Both the position numbers and the translations under genes were made by a program. Below the pieces are notes generated by a model. It was not told where the DNA came from, did no database searches, and saw only the letters and a program-made list of their open reading frames with translations. A stretch of DNA of 64,000 bases from positions 1 through 64,000 of the forward strand of contig JAQGJU010000068.1 of NCBI GenBank assembly GCA_028290465.1. The letters are read 5' to 3'. Shown here in pieces: positions 34,721 to 43,969 of this stretch. Within the stretch, counting starts at the first letter, position 1. Each line of letters starts with the position of its first letter. The stretch is from Xanthobacteraceae bacterium. Lineage in GTDB: Bacteria > Pseudomonadota > Alphaproteobacteria > Rhizobiales > Xanthobacteraceae.

Positions 34721-34945
34721 CTAGCGTTTGCGAATCCGGAAAGTGAGGAGGGTATCGGACTTTTCGGTCGCTTCGAGGGTATCGCCGGTCTGGTTGATCA
34801 GGTTCGGGATGTCGAGGCCGGCCAGCGGGTCGGTGCATTCGACGATCAGCAGGTCGCCGGACGGCAGGCCGGACAGTGCCTTGCGGGTGCGCAGCGCCGG
34901 CAGGGGGCATTTTAGGCCGCGCAGATTGAGGGTCTTTTCCGCCAT
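34721..34945 (-). CDS. TusA/SirA-family sulfur carrier protein
   Basis: A 74-residue protein from ATG 34945; ATG 34963 gives 80 residues. The active-site CPLP motif stands at residues 13-16 (LRGLKCPLPALRTRKAL). TusA-type proteins pass sulfur through the Cys of this motif. It lies just before and divergent from the two MoeA-like genes and near molybdenum-enzyme genes. It may therefore serve molybdenum-cofactor or Fe-S sulfur transfer rather than tRNA thiolation (inference). Confidence 0.82.
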   Translation of the reverse strand: MAEKTLNLRGLKCPLPALRTRKALSGLPSGDLLIVECTDPLAGLDIPNLINQTGDTLEATEKSDTLLTFRIRKR

Positions 34946-35099
34946 ATAGGTCAACTCATCCAAGCCAGGGCGCGAACAGGATAGGCCGGGCCGTGTTTCG
35001 TCAAGGCCGATGAGTCATAGAGCTTTCCTATGGAGTGATGGGTGAACCGATGGGCGACGTTTGCTTGACCGGCAGGCTCCGCTTCGTCAGAAACGACCC

Positions 35100-36221
35100 A
35101 TGGTCACACAGGCAGAGACAGGCCAACGGATCGCACGGTTGACGCCGCTGGCTGATGTGCTGGCGCGCATCGATGCGACGGTCGCGCCGTTCAAGTCATA
35201 CAGCATATCCCCCAAGGATGCGCTTTTGCGGGAAGCGGTGCTTGCAGCCGACATCGTGGCGCCGCAGGATCGACCGGGCTTCGCGATGGCGCTGGTCGAC
35301 GGCTTCGCGGTGGATTCCGCCGCGACCCTCGATGCCAGTTCGTATGCGCCGGTGCCGCTGGCCGCGCCGCATCGTATTGGGGTCGGCGAAAAGCTTCCTT
35401 CCGGCACCGATGCCGTTGCGTCATTCGATACCGTGCAGACGAATGGGGATGCGGCTGAAATATTGGTGCCTGTTGCGGCCGGCGCGGGCGTTCTTCCGGC
35501 GGGGGCCGATATGGCGGCCGGCACCGTGCTCCGCCGCGCCGGCGAGTATTTGCGACAAAGCGATATTGCCGTGCTGGAAGCCGTGGGCATAAAGACGATT
35601 CATGCGCGCATGCCACATGTTCGGGTAGTGCAGGCGCGTTACGGCGACGATGTTCTCGATGCAGCCGTGTATGTTATCTCGGACTGGGTCAAACAGTTGG
35701 GTGGACTAGTCGGGCTAGCCCACGAGGAGCTTGAGCATGTGTTAAAGGCCGGAAACACGGAGGCCGTAATTGTTATAGGTGGCACCGGTACCGGCCCTCA
35801 GGACAACAGCGTGCGGACGCTGGCGCGCGTCGGGCGCGTCGAAGTTCATGGCGTCGGTCTCACGCCGGGGGAGACGACGGCTTTCGGATTGATTGACGGG
35901 CGTCCGGTGCTGCTGATCCCGGGGCGGTTCGATGCCGCCATCGCGGTGTTCGCCACTCTCGGGACGCATCTGTTGGCACGGCTGACGGGCGCCACGGAAA
36001 TCGATCGCGGCGAAGCGGTCACGCTGTCGCGCAAGATCACGTCGACCATCGGTCTCGCCGAATTCATACCTCTGCGGCGCGACGGAGATAGCGTGACGCC
36101 GCTTGGTACGGGCTATTTGCCGATGCAGGCGCTGGCGCGGGCCGACGGCTGGCTGCTGGTGCCGCCCGACAGCGAAGGCTATCCGGCGGGCGCGAGCGTG
36201 CGCATGCGAGCATGGCCATGA
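35100..36221 (+). CDS. MoeA-like molybdopterin-binding protein
   Basis: A 374-residue cytoplasmic protein from ATG 35100. It resembles MoeA in the N-terminal half (VLARIDATVAPF; DIVAPQDRPGFAMALVDGFAVD). The MoCF-type nucleotide-binding block appears as VIVIGGTGTGPQDNSV, followed by LTPGETTAFG and LLIPGRFDAA. It lacks the usual STGDE segment, so it is an odd, partly eroded relative. It overlaps the next MoeA-like gene by 10 bases. Tandem MoeA-like proteins of this type may aid insertion of molybdate or cofactor into a particular enzyme. Function is not known. Confidence 0.7.
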   Translation: MVTQAETGQRIARLTPLADVLARIDATVAPFKSYSISPKDALLREAVLAADIVAPQDRPGFAMALVDGFAVDSAATLDASSYAPVPLAAPHRIGVGEKLPSGTDAVASFDTVQTNGDAAEILVPVAAGAGVLPAGADMAAGTVLRRAGEYLRQSDIAVLEAVGIKTIHARMPHVRVVQARYGDDVLDAAVYVISDWVKQLGGLVGLAHEELEHVLKAGNTEAVIVIGGTGTGPQDNSVRTLARVGRVEVHGVGLTPGETTAFGLIDGRPVLLIPGRFDAAIAVFATLGTHLLARLTGATEIDRGEAVTLSRKITSTIGLAEFIPLRRDGDSVTPLGTGYLPMQALARADGWLLVPPDSEGYPAGASVRMRAWP

Positions 36222-38212
36222 ACGGGAATGTCAAACGTCCCGGACTGAAGGTCGCCGATCTGCTCGACGCCGTGCGCCAGGCAGCTCGGCAGGAGCAGTT
36301 CCTCGACGTGGTATCGGCCGAGACCGCGCGCGCGCGGTTCGAATCGCATCTCGACTTGTCGCCGCTCGCGGCCGAGACCGTATCGCTGGCGGCGGCGCTG
36401 TCGCGCGTCCTCGCGAATGACGTCGTCGCCGATGTTGACGCGCCGCCGTTCGACCGCTCCGGTGTCGATGGATTCGCGGTGCGGGCCGCCGACACCATCG
36501 GGGCCAGCGATGCCGCGCCGCGCCGGCTGAAGCTGAATGCCGAAGTGATCGCCTGCGGCCACGCGCCGGTACTCGCGGTTGCGCCCGGCACCGCGACCGC
36601 GCTGGCGACCGGCGGCGTGGTACCGCGCGGCGCCGACGCCGTGATGATGATCGAACATACCGAGCTGATCGAGGCCGCTAACGGTCCGGCGATTGAACTC
36701 CGACGCGCGGTCGCGCCCGGCCAATTCATCGCCTATGCGGGCTCCGACATCGCGCGTGGTGAAACGTTGCTGCGTCGCGGCACGCTGATCGGTTCGCGCG
36801 AGATCGGCATGCTGGCGGCCTGCGGCCTCGCGAACGTCGACGTCGTGCGCCGGCCCAAGGTCGCGGTGCTGTCGACCGGCGACGAACTGGTATCGTCCGG
36901 CGAGAAATTACGCCCGGCCAGCGTTTACGATTCCAATGGCGCCATCGTGGCGGCGGCGGTTACCGAAGCCGGCGGCGAGGCAATCTCGTTCGGCGCATTC
37001 CCGGACGACGAGACCGCGTTGCACGACGCGGTGACGCGGGCGCTTAACACGTGCGATATGGTGGTGCTGAGCGGCGGCACCTCTAAAGGCGCCGGCGATC
37101 TGTCGCACCGCATCGTGTCGAAGCTTGGCGCGCCGGGCGTGCTGGTGCATGGCGTCGCGCTGAAGCCCGGCAAGCCGCTGTGCCTCGCGGTCATCGGCCA
37201 CAAGCCGCTCGCGGTGCTGCCTGGATTCCCGACCTCGGCGATCTTCACATTCCACGCCTTTGTCGCGCCGGTCATTCGGCGCCTTGCCGGATTGCCGGCG
37301 GAAGCGGCCCGCACCGTCGAGGCGCGCGTGCCGATGCGCATTGCGTCCGAGATGGGCCGGCAGGAATTCGTGCTGGTCGCGCTGCTGGACGGCGAAGACG
37401 GGTCGGTGGCGTTTCCGACCGCCAAGGGTTCCGGCGCCGTCACGGCGTTCTCGCAGGCCGACGGCTTTCTGGCGATCGATGCGCTGGCCTCGGCGCTCGA
37501 TGCCGACACGCAGGTGCAGGTGACGCTGATCGGCGAGGCGGTCCGGCCGCCGGATCTCGTCATCACCGGCAGCCATTGCGTCGCGCTCGATGCGGTGCTC
37601 GGTCGGCTGGCCGATCAGGGACTGGCGGCGCGCACCATCGCGGTCGGCAGCCAGGGCGGTGTCAGCGCGGTGCGGCGTGGCGAGTGCGATCTGGCGCCGG
37701 TGCATCTGGTCGATCCCAAGACCGGCATCTACAACGAGTATCTGCTGACGCCGGGCATTACGCTGGTGCATGGCTGGCGACGCATGCAGGGCTTGGTCTA
37801 TCGGGGCGGCGATCCGCGTTTTGAGGGTCTCTCGGCCGAGGCCGCGCTGAGCGCCGCGCTGGCCGATCCCGAAACGTTGATGGTCAACCGCAATGCCGGC
37901 GCCGGCACGCGCGTGCTGATCGACCAGTTGCTGGCCGGCGCCAAGCCGCCCGGCTATGCCAACCAGCCGAAGTCGCACAATGCGGTCGCGGCGGCGGTCG
38001 CGCAGGGCCGGGCCGACTGGGGCATCGCGATTTCGTCGGTGGCAAAATTGTATGGGCTCGGCTTTCTGCCGATCGCGCCGGAACACTATGATTTCCTGCT
38101 GGCGGAAAGCCGTCGCGCGCGGCCGGCCGTGCAGGCCTTTCTCGACGCGCTTACAAATCCGAAAGTGCGGGAACGCATCCGGGCCCTCGGCATGGAACCG
38201 GCTGACGTGTAA
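36212..38212 (+). CDS. MoeA-type molybdopterin molybdotransferase fused to a periplasmic-binding-protein-like domain
   Basis: A 666-residue fusion. Residues 1-420 are MoeA, with FDRSGVDGFAVRA, STGDELV, VLSGGTSKGAGD and LPGFPTSAIF. Residues from about 445 to the end are a LysR/substrate-binding-like domain with GSQGGVSAVRRGECDLAPVH and NAGAGTRVLID, as in molybdate- or tungstate-sensing proteins. This architecture is known in proteobacteria. MoeA inserts molybdate into molybdopterin; the extra domain may deliver or sense the metal oxyanion (inference). It is coupled to the MoeA-like gene upstream and followed by a WD40-cytochrome gene. Confidence 0.85.
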   Translation: MAMNGNVKRPGLKVADLLDAVRQAARQEQFLDVVSAETARARFESHLDLSPLAAETVSLAAALSRVLANDVVADVDAPPFDRSGVDGFAVRAADTIGASDAAPRRLKLNAEVIACGHAPVLAVAPGTATALATGGVVPRGADAVMMIEHTELIEAANGPAIELRRAVAPGQFIAYAGSDIARGETLLRRGTLIGSREIGMLAACGLANVDVVRRPKVAVLSTGDELVSSGEKLRPASVYDSNGAIVAAAVTEAGGEAISFGAFPDDETALHDAVTRALNTCDMVVLSGGTSKGAGDLSHRIVSKLGAPGVLVHGVALKPGKPLCLAVIGHKPLAVLPGFPTSAIFTFHAFVAPVIRRLAGLPAEAARTVEARVPMRIASEMGRQEFVLVALLDGEDGSVAFPTAKGSGAVTAFSQADGFLAIDALASALDADTQVQVTLIGEAVRPPDLVITGSHCVALDAVLGRLADQGLAARTIAVGSQGGVSAVRRGECDLAPVHLVDPKTGIYNEYLLTPGITLVHGWRRMQGLVYRGGDPRFEGLSAEAALSAALADPETLMVNRNAGAGTRVLIDQLLAGAKPPGYANQPKSHNAVAAAVAQGRADWGIAISSVAKLYGLGFLPIAPEHYDFLLAESRRARPAVQAFLDALTNPKVRERIRALGMEPADV

Positions 38213-38240
38213 GGTCGCAGGCGCGATCGGGAGTCTGACG

Positions 38241-39527
38241 ATGCTCCGCTGGTGCGTCACGCTGGTCTTGGTGTTATCCGCGCTTGCGCCGGCTCATGCA
38301 CAACTGCGCGGCCATGGCGGACCGGTGCGGGCGCTCGCAGTCTCAGCCGACGGCCAAAGCGTGCTGTCCGGCAGTTTTGATTCCTCGGCGATCCGTTGGT
38401 CACTGACCCGCAACGCCGCCGAACAGGTGCTGCGATTCCACGACAGCGCCGTCAACGCTGTTGCGCTTCTGCCCGATGGCCGCAGCGTCACGGCCGGCGA
38501 GGACGGCCGCATCGCGATCTGGCGCCCCGGCGTCGCGCAGCCCGAGCAGGTGTTGCAAGGCCATACCGCACCCATCGTCGCGCTCGCACTCGCGGCGGAT
38601 GGAAAATCGCTCGCTTCCGCGTCGTGGGACCGCAGCGTTCGGATCTGGCCGCTCGGTGATGGAATTGGTGGCGGCACCCCGCGTGTGCTCGAAGGCCACC
38701 AGGACAACGTCAACGGTGTCGCCTTCATGCCGGACGGACGTGTGGTTAGCGCCGGTTATGACGCGGCGGTGCGGATCTGGCCAGCCAGTGCTGACGGCGC
38801 ACCGACCATCGTCATGCTGCCGACCGCGCTCAATAATGTGGCGGTAGCTTCAGACGGCGAGATCGTGACCGGCGGAGCCGACGGCAAAGTCTATTTCGTC
38901 GGACAGGACGGGAAAGTACTTGGCGCCATCGAGGCTGGCGACACCCCGGTCATCACCGTCGCCGTGTCGCGCGACGGCGCGCTGATTGCCGCCGCCGGCA
39001 TCCGGGGCGCGGTCGCGGTGATCGATCGGAAGACCCGCGCGCTGGCCCGCACCCTGGTCGGTCCCGGCCTGCCGGTGTGGTCGGCGGCGTTTTTGCCGGA
39101 TAACCGCACGCTGGTCACGGGCGGCGCCGACCGTTTGGTGCGGCGCTGGGATGCTGTCACCGGCGAACCGCTCGGCGCGGTGCCGATCGTCGGAAATGAG
39201 GATCCGCTGGCGCGCTTTGCCGGCGACCGCGGCGCGGAAGTGTTCCGCGCCTGCGTCGCCTGTCACACGCTGACGCCGGATGAAGGCAACCGCGCCGGGC
39301 CGACGCTGTCCGGCATCTTCGGCCGCAAGATCGCGACATTGCCCGGCTATGCGTTCTCGGAAGCGCTGACCAAGCTCGACATCGTGTGGACGCCGGACAC
39401 GGTGGCGAAACTGTTCGAGGTCGGCCCCGCCGCCTATACGCCGGGCACCAAGATGCCCGAGCAGCGCATCGGATCGCCCGAAGATCGCGAGGCGCTGGTG
39501 CAGTTTCTGGCGAAGGCGACGCAATAG
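38241..39527 (+). CDS. Periplasmic WD40-repeat protein with C-terminal cytochrome c domain
   Basis: A 428-residue secreted protein. The signal peptide is residues 1-20 (APAHAQ). About six WD-like repeats follow (for example LRGHGGPVRALAVSADGQ, VLEGHQDNVNGVAF). A class I cytochrome c domain at the end has heme site C338-x2-C341-H342 and a probable Met ligand M405 (TKMPE). ATG 38241 starts the signal peptide. It is 28 bases after the MoeA-type gene. The propeller may dock a partner, and the heme may take electrons from a periplasmic molybdoenzyme such as the formate dehydrogenase downstream. The role is inference. Confidence 0.82.
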   Translation: MLRWCVTLVLVLSALAPAHAQLRGHGGPVRALAVSADGQSVLSGSFDSSAIRWSLTRNAAEQVLRFHDSAVNAVALLPDGRSVTAGEDGRIAIWRPGVAQPEQVLQGHTAPIVALALAADGKSLASASWDRSVRIWPLGDGIGGGTPRVLEGHQDNVNGVAFMPDGRVVSAGYDAAVRIWPASADGAPTIVMLPTALNNVAVASDGEIVTGGADGKVYFVGQDGKVLGAIEAGDTPVITVAVSRDGALIAAAGIRGAVAVIDRKTRALARTLVGPGLPVWSAAFLPDNRTLVTGGADRLVRRWDAVTGEPLGAVPIVGNEDPLARFAGDRGAEVFRACVACHTLTPDEGNRAGPTLSGIFGRKIATLPGYAFSEALTKLDIVWTPDTVAKLFEVGPAAYTPGTKMPEQRIGSPEDREALVQFLAKATQ

Positions 39528-39536
39528 TTTGCGAGT

Positions 39537-41567
39537 TTAAGAGTCGTTCTCGCCATTCTGGGCGCGCTCGCGCAAATAGTCTTCGGTGGTGCGCAGCCGG
39601 GGCCGCAGCGGCGTCACCGCATGCGGATCGAACTCTTCCTCGGTCACCACCGTCACCCGGCAGGTGTCGCACATCTTGATCAGGTCAAGCCGTTTGGCCG
39701 AGCCCTTGAACATCCAGTGCTGGCCTTCGAGCTTCGCGGTCACGCGCTCGATGGTGCTCTTCACGCCGAACGGCTTGTCGCAGCGGATGCAGCAGAACGG
39801 CTCTTCCTGCTTGATGGTGCGCGGCAGCGCGGTGGCGGCGCGGAAATCGATCTGCGGCTTTAGCGTGATCACTTTCTCCGGGCAGGTGGCGGCGCACAGC
39901 CCGCATTGCACGCAGGCATCCTCGGAGAATTTCAGCATCGGCCGCTCGGCATCGTCGCTGAGCGCGCCGGTCGGGCAGGCGGAAACGCAGGACAGGCACA
40001 GCGTGCAGCCTTCGACCTGGACCTCGAGCGTACCGAACGGCGCACCGGCCGGCAGCGCCACGATATCGACCGGCGCTGGCGCCGCGCGATGCAGTTCGCG
40101 CAAGGACAGCCGCATCACTTCGCGCTTGGCGCCGACTGCCGCAAAGCTCGCGGGACGCGGCGCAGGCGCCATCGCGGGCAGCGCCCGCAACGTATCGCCG
40201 AGCCCGAACGGGTCATCCGTTTCGATGGTCGCGACCCGCCCGGCGCCGAAGCCGAGGCCCTGCAGGATGGGCTCCGCCAGCGCGATGGTCTTGGTCAGGC
40301 CGGCGGTGTCGTGGCGCGCTTTGCCGCGCAGCAGAAACCGCACCGCGCTTGCCCCATAGGCGAACGCCGCTGCGATAGCCTCCAGCCCGACTTGCGTGAT
40401 TTCGTTGACGGCGAGCGGCAGTACGTTGGCCGGCAATCCGTCACCGTGGCGGGCCAGCGCCTCGATCAACGGCGCGCCATGCGGCTCGTCGTGAATCAGC
40501 AGCACCGGATCGCGGCCGCCGGCTTCGCGGTACACGCTGAACAGTGTGCGCAGCTTGCGCAACAGCGCGTCGGCGGTCGGCAGTGCATAGGCGGCGGCGC
40601 CGGTCGGGCAGGCGGCGGCGCATTGGCCGCAGCCGGCGCACACATAGGCGTCGATGCTGACGTGGTTGCCAGCCGGCGTGATCGCGCCGGTCGGACACAG
40701 ATCGAGGCAGCGGGTGCAGCCGACGATCTTGGAGCGCGAATGCGCGCACAGATCCTCGGTGAACGTGATGTAACGCGGCCGGTCGAACGAGCCGACGAGA
40801 TCGCGTGCCTTGAGCACGGCATTGAGCACGCCGGCTGGATCGTTCGGATCGGCCCGCAGATACCCATCGCGCAGATCCGCGGCCGGGAACAGCGGCATGC
40901 CGCCGGAAATGTCCAAGATTAAATCGCAGCGCGACGTCGCGCCGTTGCGCGACGGGCCGAATTTCAGCGTGTTCCGCGACGACGGTGCCGGCGCCGCATA
41001 GTCGTCGACTTCAAGTTCGAAGGCGCCGAGGTGGCCTTTGGCCGAGCGGATTGTGCCCTTGACTACTGGGAATTCGGTAACGCGCGGCGGTGCGAGTTCG
41101 CCCGGCCGCGTCAGCAACACCGTAACGTCAAGATGGTCCTTGAGCAGAACTGCGGCTTCGAGCGCCTTTTCGTCGCGGCCGTAAATCAGCGTGATGCCTT
41201 CGCTGTTCAGGTTGACGTAAGGCAGTGGCGATGTCGGCTCGGTCGCCAGCGCCAGCAGCGCGGCCATTTTCGGTCCGGCTTTCGCGGCGTCCGTCGACCA
41301 GCCGGCGGTTTCGCGGATGTTGACGAAGACAGGGTCGGCAGCCTTTTCCTCACCGGCGATGTCGCGGAACAGCGGCGTCTCCTGGGTGCAGGCAATCATT
41401 ACCTCACCGCCAGCGCGGATCGCGGCGCGCACGCGCTCGGTCTCAGCCCGGCAGAGCTGCCGGCCGGTCTCCAGCTTAGCGTCACGGCAGCCCCCGGCCA
41501 GCCGCGCCGAGTCGAGCGGCATCGTGTCCTCGCATGAACACACCAGCACGGTCCGCTTGTCTGCCAT
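39537..41567 (-). CDS. Poly-4Fe-4S ferredoxin-like protein linked to formate dehydrogenase clusters
   Basis: A 676-residue protein with at least four iron-sulfur motifs of the CxxCxxC...CP type: CTRCLDLCP, CAGCGQCAAACP, CTLCLSCVSACP and CVQCGLCAATCP. There are also extra Cys pairs near both ends (VCSCED; FCCIRC; CDTCRV). ATG 41567 is chosen over 41609 because it follows a GGAGGA ribosome site and starts the homologous N-terminus. No membrane segment is seen, so it is soluble. It is divergent from the formate dehydrogenase accessory genes (85 bases apart). It may shuttle electrons, or assemble or insert clusters. I recognise the type from Bradyrhizobium-like FDH regions, but no function is established. 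Confidence 0.75.
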   Translation of the reverse strand: MADKRTVLVCSCEDTMPLDSARLAGGCRDAKLETGRQLCRAETERVRAAIRAGGEVMIACTQETPLFRDIAGEEKAADPVFVNIRETAGWSTDAAKAGPKMAALLALATEPTSPLPYVNLNSEGITLIYGRDEKALEAAVLLKDHLDVTVLLTRPGELAPPRVTEFPVVKGTIRSAKGHLGAFELEVDDYAAPAPSSRNTLKFGPSRNGATSRCDLILDISGGMPLFPAADLRDGYLRADPNDPAGVLNAVLKARDLVGSFDRPRYITFTEDLCAHSRSKIVGCTRCLDLCPTGAITPAGNHVSIDAYVCAGCGQCAAACPTGAAAYALPTADALLRKLRTLFSVYREAGGRDPVLLIHDEPHGAPLIEALARHGDGLPANVLPLAVNEITQVGLEAIAAAFAYGASAVRFLLRGKARHDTAGLTKTIALAEPILQGLGFGAGRVATIETDDPFGLGDTLRALPAMAPAPRPASFAAVGAKREVMRLSLRELHRAAPAPVDIVALPAGAPFGTLEVQVEGCTLCLSCVSACPTGALSDDAERPMLKFSEDACVQCGLCAATCPEKVITLKPQIDFRAATALPRTIKQEEPFCCIRCDKPFGVKSTIERVTAKLEGQHWMFKGSAKRLDLIKMCDTCRVTVVTEEEFDPHAVTPLRPRLRTTEDYLRERAQNGENDS

Positions 41568-41652
41568 CGATCCTCCGGAAACGGCAGCACTGGCCACCGG
41601 GCGCCACAATCTATAATCCTTTTAAACAACACGTAAGCGTGCCGGAGAGCAA

Positions 41653-42402
41653 ATGCCAATCGAGACCAGATCCCGCCTCGACAAGCCGGCGCTCGATCTG
41701 CCGCCGCCGTACCGTTTGATCACGCTGCGCGAGGTCGGCGATGCCTTCGCACATGCGAAGAGTATCGCGGCCGAGGCCGGCGCGGGTACGCTGGTTTATG
41801 TCGGACGGTTCGATCTTGCGGAATTCGCCGTGGTGCTGGAACCGGACGAGCCGCTAAAGGAGGCGCGCCGCGCCTTCTATGCCGGCATGCAGGCGCTGGC
41901 CGAAGCGCTGACATTTTATGCGCCACCGGAGAAACTCGTGTCGTTCGATTGGCCGGACGGCATCCGGATCGACGGCGGCCTGATCGGCGGCGGCCGACTG
42001 GCCTGGCCGGCGGACACAAAGGAAGACGAACCGCCGGCTTGGCTGGTGTTCGGTGCGATGATACGCACCGTCGCGATGGGGGCCGGCGAGCCTGGCCTGC
42101 GGCCGCTCGAGTCCGCGCTGGAAGACGAAGGCTTCGACGATGTCAGCTCAAACCGGCTGGTCGAAAGCTTCGCCCGGCATCTGATGTTCGTGATGGATGC
42201 CTGGCAGGAAGAGGGATTCAACACAGTCGCCAAGGGCTATTTGCAACGCCTGACATCGGAGTCGGGCGTGAGCCGGCAAATCGATCCGCAAGGCGACCTT
42301 ATGGTGCGGCGGGTCGGCAAGGCCGACACGGAACGCCGCGCGCTGGTGCCGGCCCTGGAGGCGCCATCGTGGATCGATCCGCAGACCGGAGGCCCGCGGT
42401 GA
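41653..42402 (+). CDS. Biotin/lipoate A/B protein ligase-like family protein (FDH accessory region)
   Basis: A 249-residue protein with no signal peptide. Blocks such as LVYVGRFDLAEFAVVLEPDEPL and SFDWPDGIRIDGGLIGGGRLAWP recall the biotin/lipoate ligase fold, but I do not see a full catalytic Lys motif. It begins a row of six overlapping or nearly overlapping genes that ends at the TorD-like chaperone. I know the same row ahead of formate dehydrogenase in other Rhizobiales. A maturation role is inferred from this position only. Confidence 0.6.
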   Translation: MPIETRSRLDKPALDLPPPYRLITLREVGDAFAHAKSIAAEAGAGTLVYVGRFDLAEFAVVLEPDEPLKEARRAFYAGMQALAEALTFYAPPEKLVSFDWPDGIRIDGGLIGGGRLAWPADTKEDEPPAWLVFGAMIRTVAMGAGEPGLRPLESALEDEGFDDVSSNRLVESFARHLMFVMDAWQEEGFNTVAKGYLQRLTSESGVSRQIDPQGDLMVRRVGKADTERRALVPALEAPSWIDPQTGGPR

Positions 42403-42965
42403 CGGTACCGGGAAAACTGCTGCGCGCCATTCGGCTCGATCCGTCCGACACGTTCGTGTTCGAGCGCGTCGCCGAGCCCGGCGAATGGGCGGTGCCGGGC
42501 ACCTTCGTATTCATGGGCACGGACCCAAAAACGCTGCAGGGCAAAGCGCGCGTCGCATTCCGGTCCGGCTTTCTCGGGCTCGACTCGCTTGGCTGGTCGA
42601 CCCTCGTTCAGATCGTCGCGGCCAGCGAGGCCGATCGGGCGGCGGCGGTCGAACTGCTGGCGCAGAAGCTGATCAGCGATTTCGGCGCGCCCGAGCTTGC
42701 TGTCGCGCGTGCCGCCGCCGAGGAAGAGATCACGTTCGCGCAGTCATTATGCGATCAGGCGGAATCGACCATTATCGCGATGCACCGCACCGAGGATGAC
42801 GGCGCGATCCGCGAGACCTTCCGCACCCTGCGGCCGCAGGAAGGCCAGCGTCCGGCCCGCGCCTTCAGCTTTCTCGAAGTCGAAGGCGAGGGCGACGATG
42901 AGGCGCCGGCCGACGAGGTCGATCTGGTCGGGCTCGCCAAGCGTAACGTAAGTAAGGTGCCATGA
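42399..42965 (+). CDS. Uncharacterised FDH-region protein (DUF6505-like)
   Basis: A 188-residue cytoplasmic protein. The GTG start overlaps the preceding stop by four bases (GTGA). Typical stretches are LLRAIRLDPSDTFVFERVAE and GTFVFMGTDPKTL, then a helical second half. No metal or nucleotide motif is seen. It is part of the accessory row before formate dehydrogenase. I recognise it as a family without known function; the DUF number is from memory. Confidence 0.6.
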   Translation: MTVPGKLLRAIRLDPSDTFVFERVAEPGEWAVPGTFVFMGTDPKTLQGKARVAFRSGFLGLDSLGWSTLVQIVAASEADRAAAVELLAQKLISDFGAPELAVARAAAEEEITFAQSLCDQAESTIIAMHRTEDDGAIRETFRTLRPQEGQRPARAFSFLEVEGEGDDEAPADEVDLVGLAKRNVSKVP

Positions 42966-43969
42966 AAGATTTCTGGCTGTCCTGCGGTCATCATCTGGTC
43001 GATCGCGACGAAGGCGGCGGATTGGTCGCCAGCGACGAATTCCTCAAACTGTATCTGGCGCGGCCCGAACTCGCGCCGCCGCCCGAAGCATGCGTGGTCG
43101 AGCGCACGCTGCATGGTGCGCTGATCGCAGAGCCGCGCCGGCCGGTCTCGGCCGACGACATCGCGGCCATCGCCGACCCGGATGCGCGCGAGAACTGGCA
43201 GACCATGCTGGCGTTCCGCGATCACCTGCTGCGCTACCCGACGCTTGAAGCGGCGTATCTGGCGCTGATGCGCAGCCGGGTCGGCGGCACGCCGCACCTG
43301 TTCGTCAATCAACTGGTGCATCTCATTCTGCGCAACGTGCTGCATGATTGCGACGACCCGTTCGTGTTGCGCGCCGCCGAACTGTTCTATCGGCCGCAAC
43401 TCGTCACCCTGCATGAAGGCTCGCTGCTGGCCGCCGACGAAGAGACCATCGGCGGGCGTGACGGTCGGCAGGTGTCGCCGCTGGTGTCGATGATGGGCCT
43501 GCCCGCAATGGGCGAGATCGATGTCCTGAACGACGACAACGCGCTGTCATATTGGGAGCGTAGCGATGCGTTCGACTTCGCGCTGGATTTAAGCGGCGGG
43601 CGGCGCGGTGCCGCTGCGCTGGGGCAGGCGATCGCTTTGTTCGTGCGCCATCTTGTCGGCGTCGACGTGACGGTCGAACCGGTCGTCGAGGCGCGTGACG
43701 TCCGGCTCGCCTGGTATGTCGGGCTTGACGCCGAGGGCACCAAGATCGGCGATAAGTGGTGGAACGGCGAAGAACTCGACGAGGCGTTGGGCCGCCGTGT
43801 GGTGGCGCTGTTCCAGCTCCATTTTGTGGAGCCCGGCGTGGTACTCGACGATGTGGCGGGCGAGCCGGTATATTTGATCCTGGCCATGAATGAGGATCGG
43901 GTGCTGCGGATGAAGCCGCAGAATCTCGTGGTGGGCCTGCCGGTGAAGCATCTGGAGGCGGTGACGTGA
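42962..43969 (+). CDS. Uncharacterised FDH-region protein (DUF6352-like)
   Basis: A 335-residue protein with no signal peptide. It overlaps its neighbours by four bases on both sides. Distinct blocks are FWLSCGHHLVDRDEGG at the N-terminus and SPLVSMMGLPAMGEIDVLND in the middle. A Cys-x-His-His cluster near residue 6-9 could bind metal. Function is unknown; the position implies a link to formate dehydrogenase synthesis. The DUF number is from memory. Confidence 0.62.
   Translation: MKDFWLSCGHHLVDRDEGGGLVASDEFLKLYLARPELAPPPEACVVERTLHGALIAEPRRPVSADDIAAIADPDARENWQTMLAFRDHLLRYPTLEAAYLALMRSRVGGTPHLFVNQLVHLILRNVLHDCDDPFVLRAAELFYRPQLVTLHEGSLLAADEETIGGRDGRQVSPLVSMMGLPAMGEIDVLNDDNALSYWERSDAFDFALDLSGGRRGAAALGQAIALFVRHLVGVDVTVEPVVEARDVRLAWYVGLDAEGTKIGDKWWNGEELDEALGRRVVALFQLHFVEPGVVLDDVAGEPVYLILAMNEDRVLRMKPQNLVVGLPVKHLEAVT

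Noticed and set aside
34964-35099. Molybdenum-cofactor riboswitch before the MoeA-like genes
   Set aside because: The spacer contains a GGTGAA-like stretch, but I could not fit the conserved stems of that RNA. The match is too weak to list.
37956-38240. Upstream extension of the WD40-cytochrome reading frame
   Set aside because: It overlaps the MoeA-fusion gene out of frame. The signal peptide starting at 38241 marks the true N-terminus.
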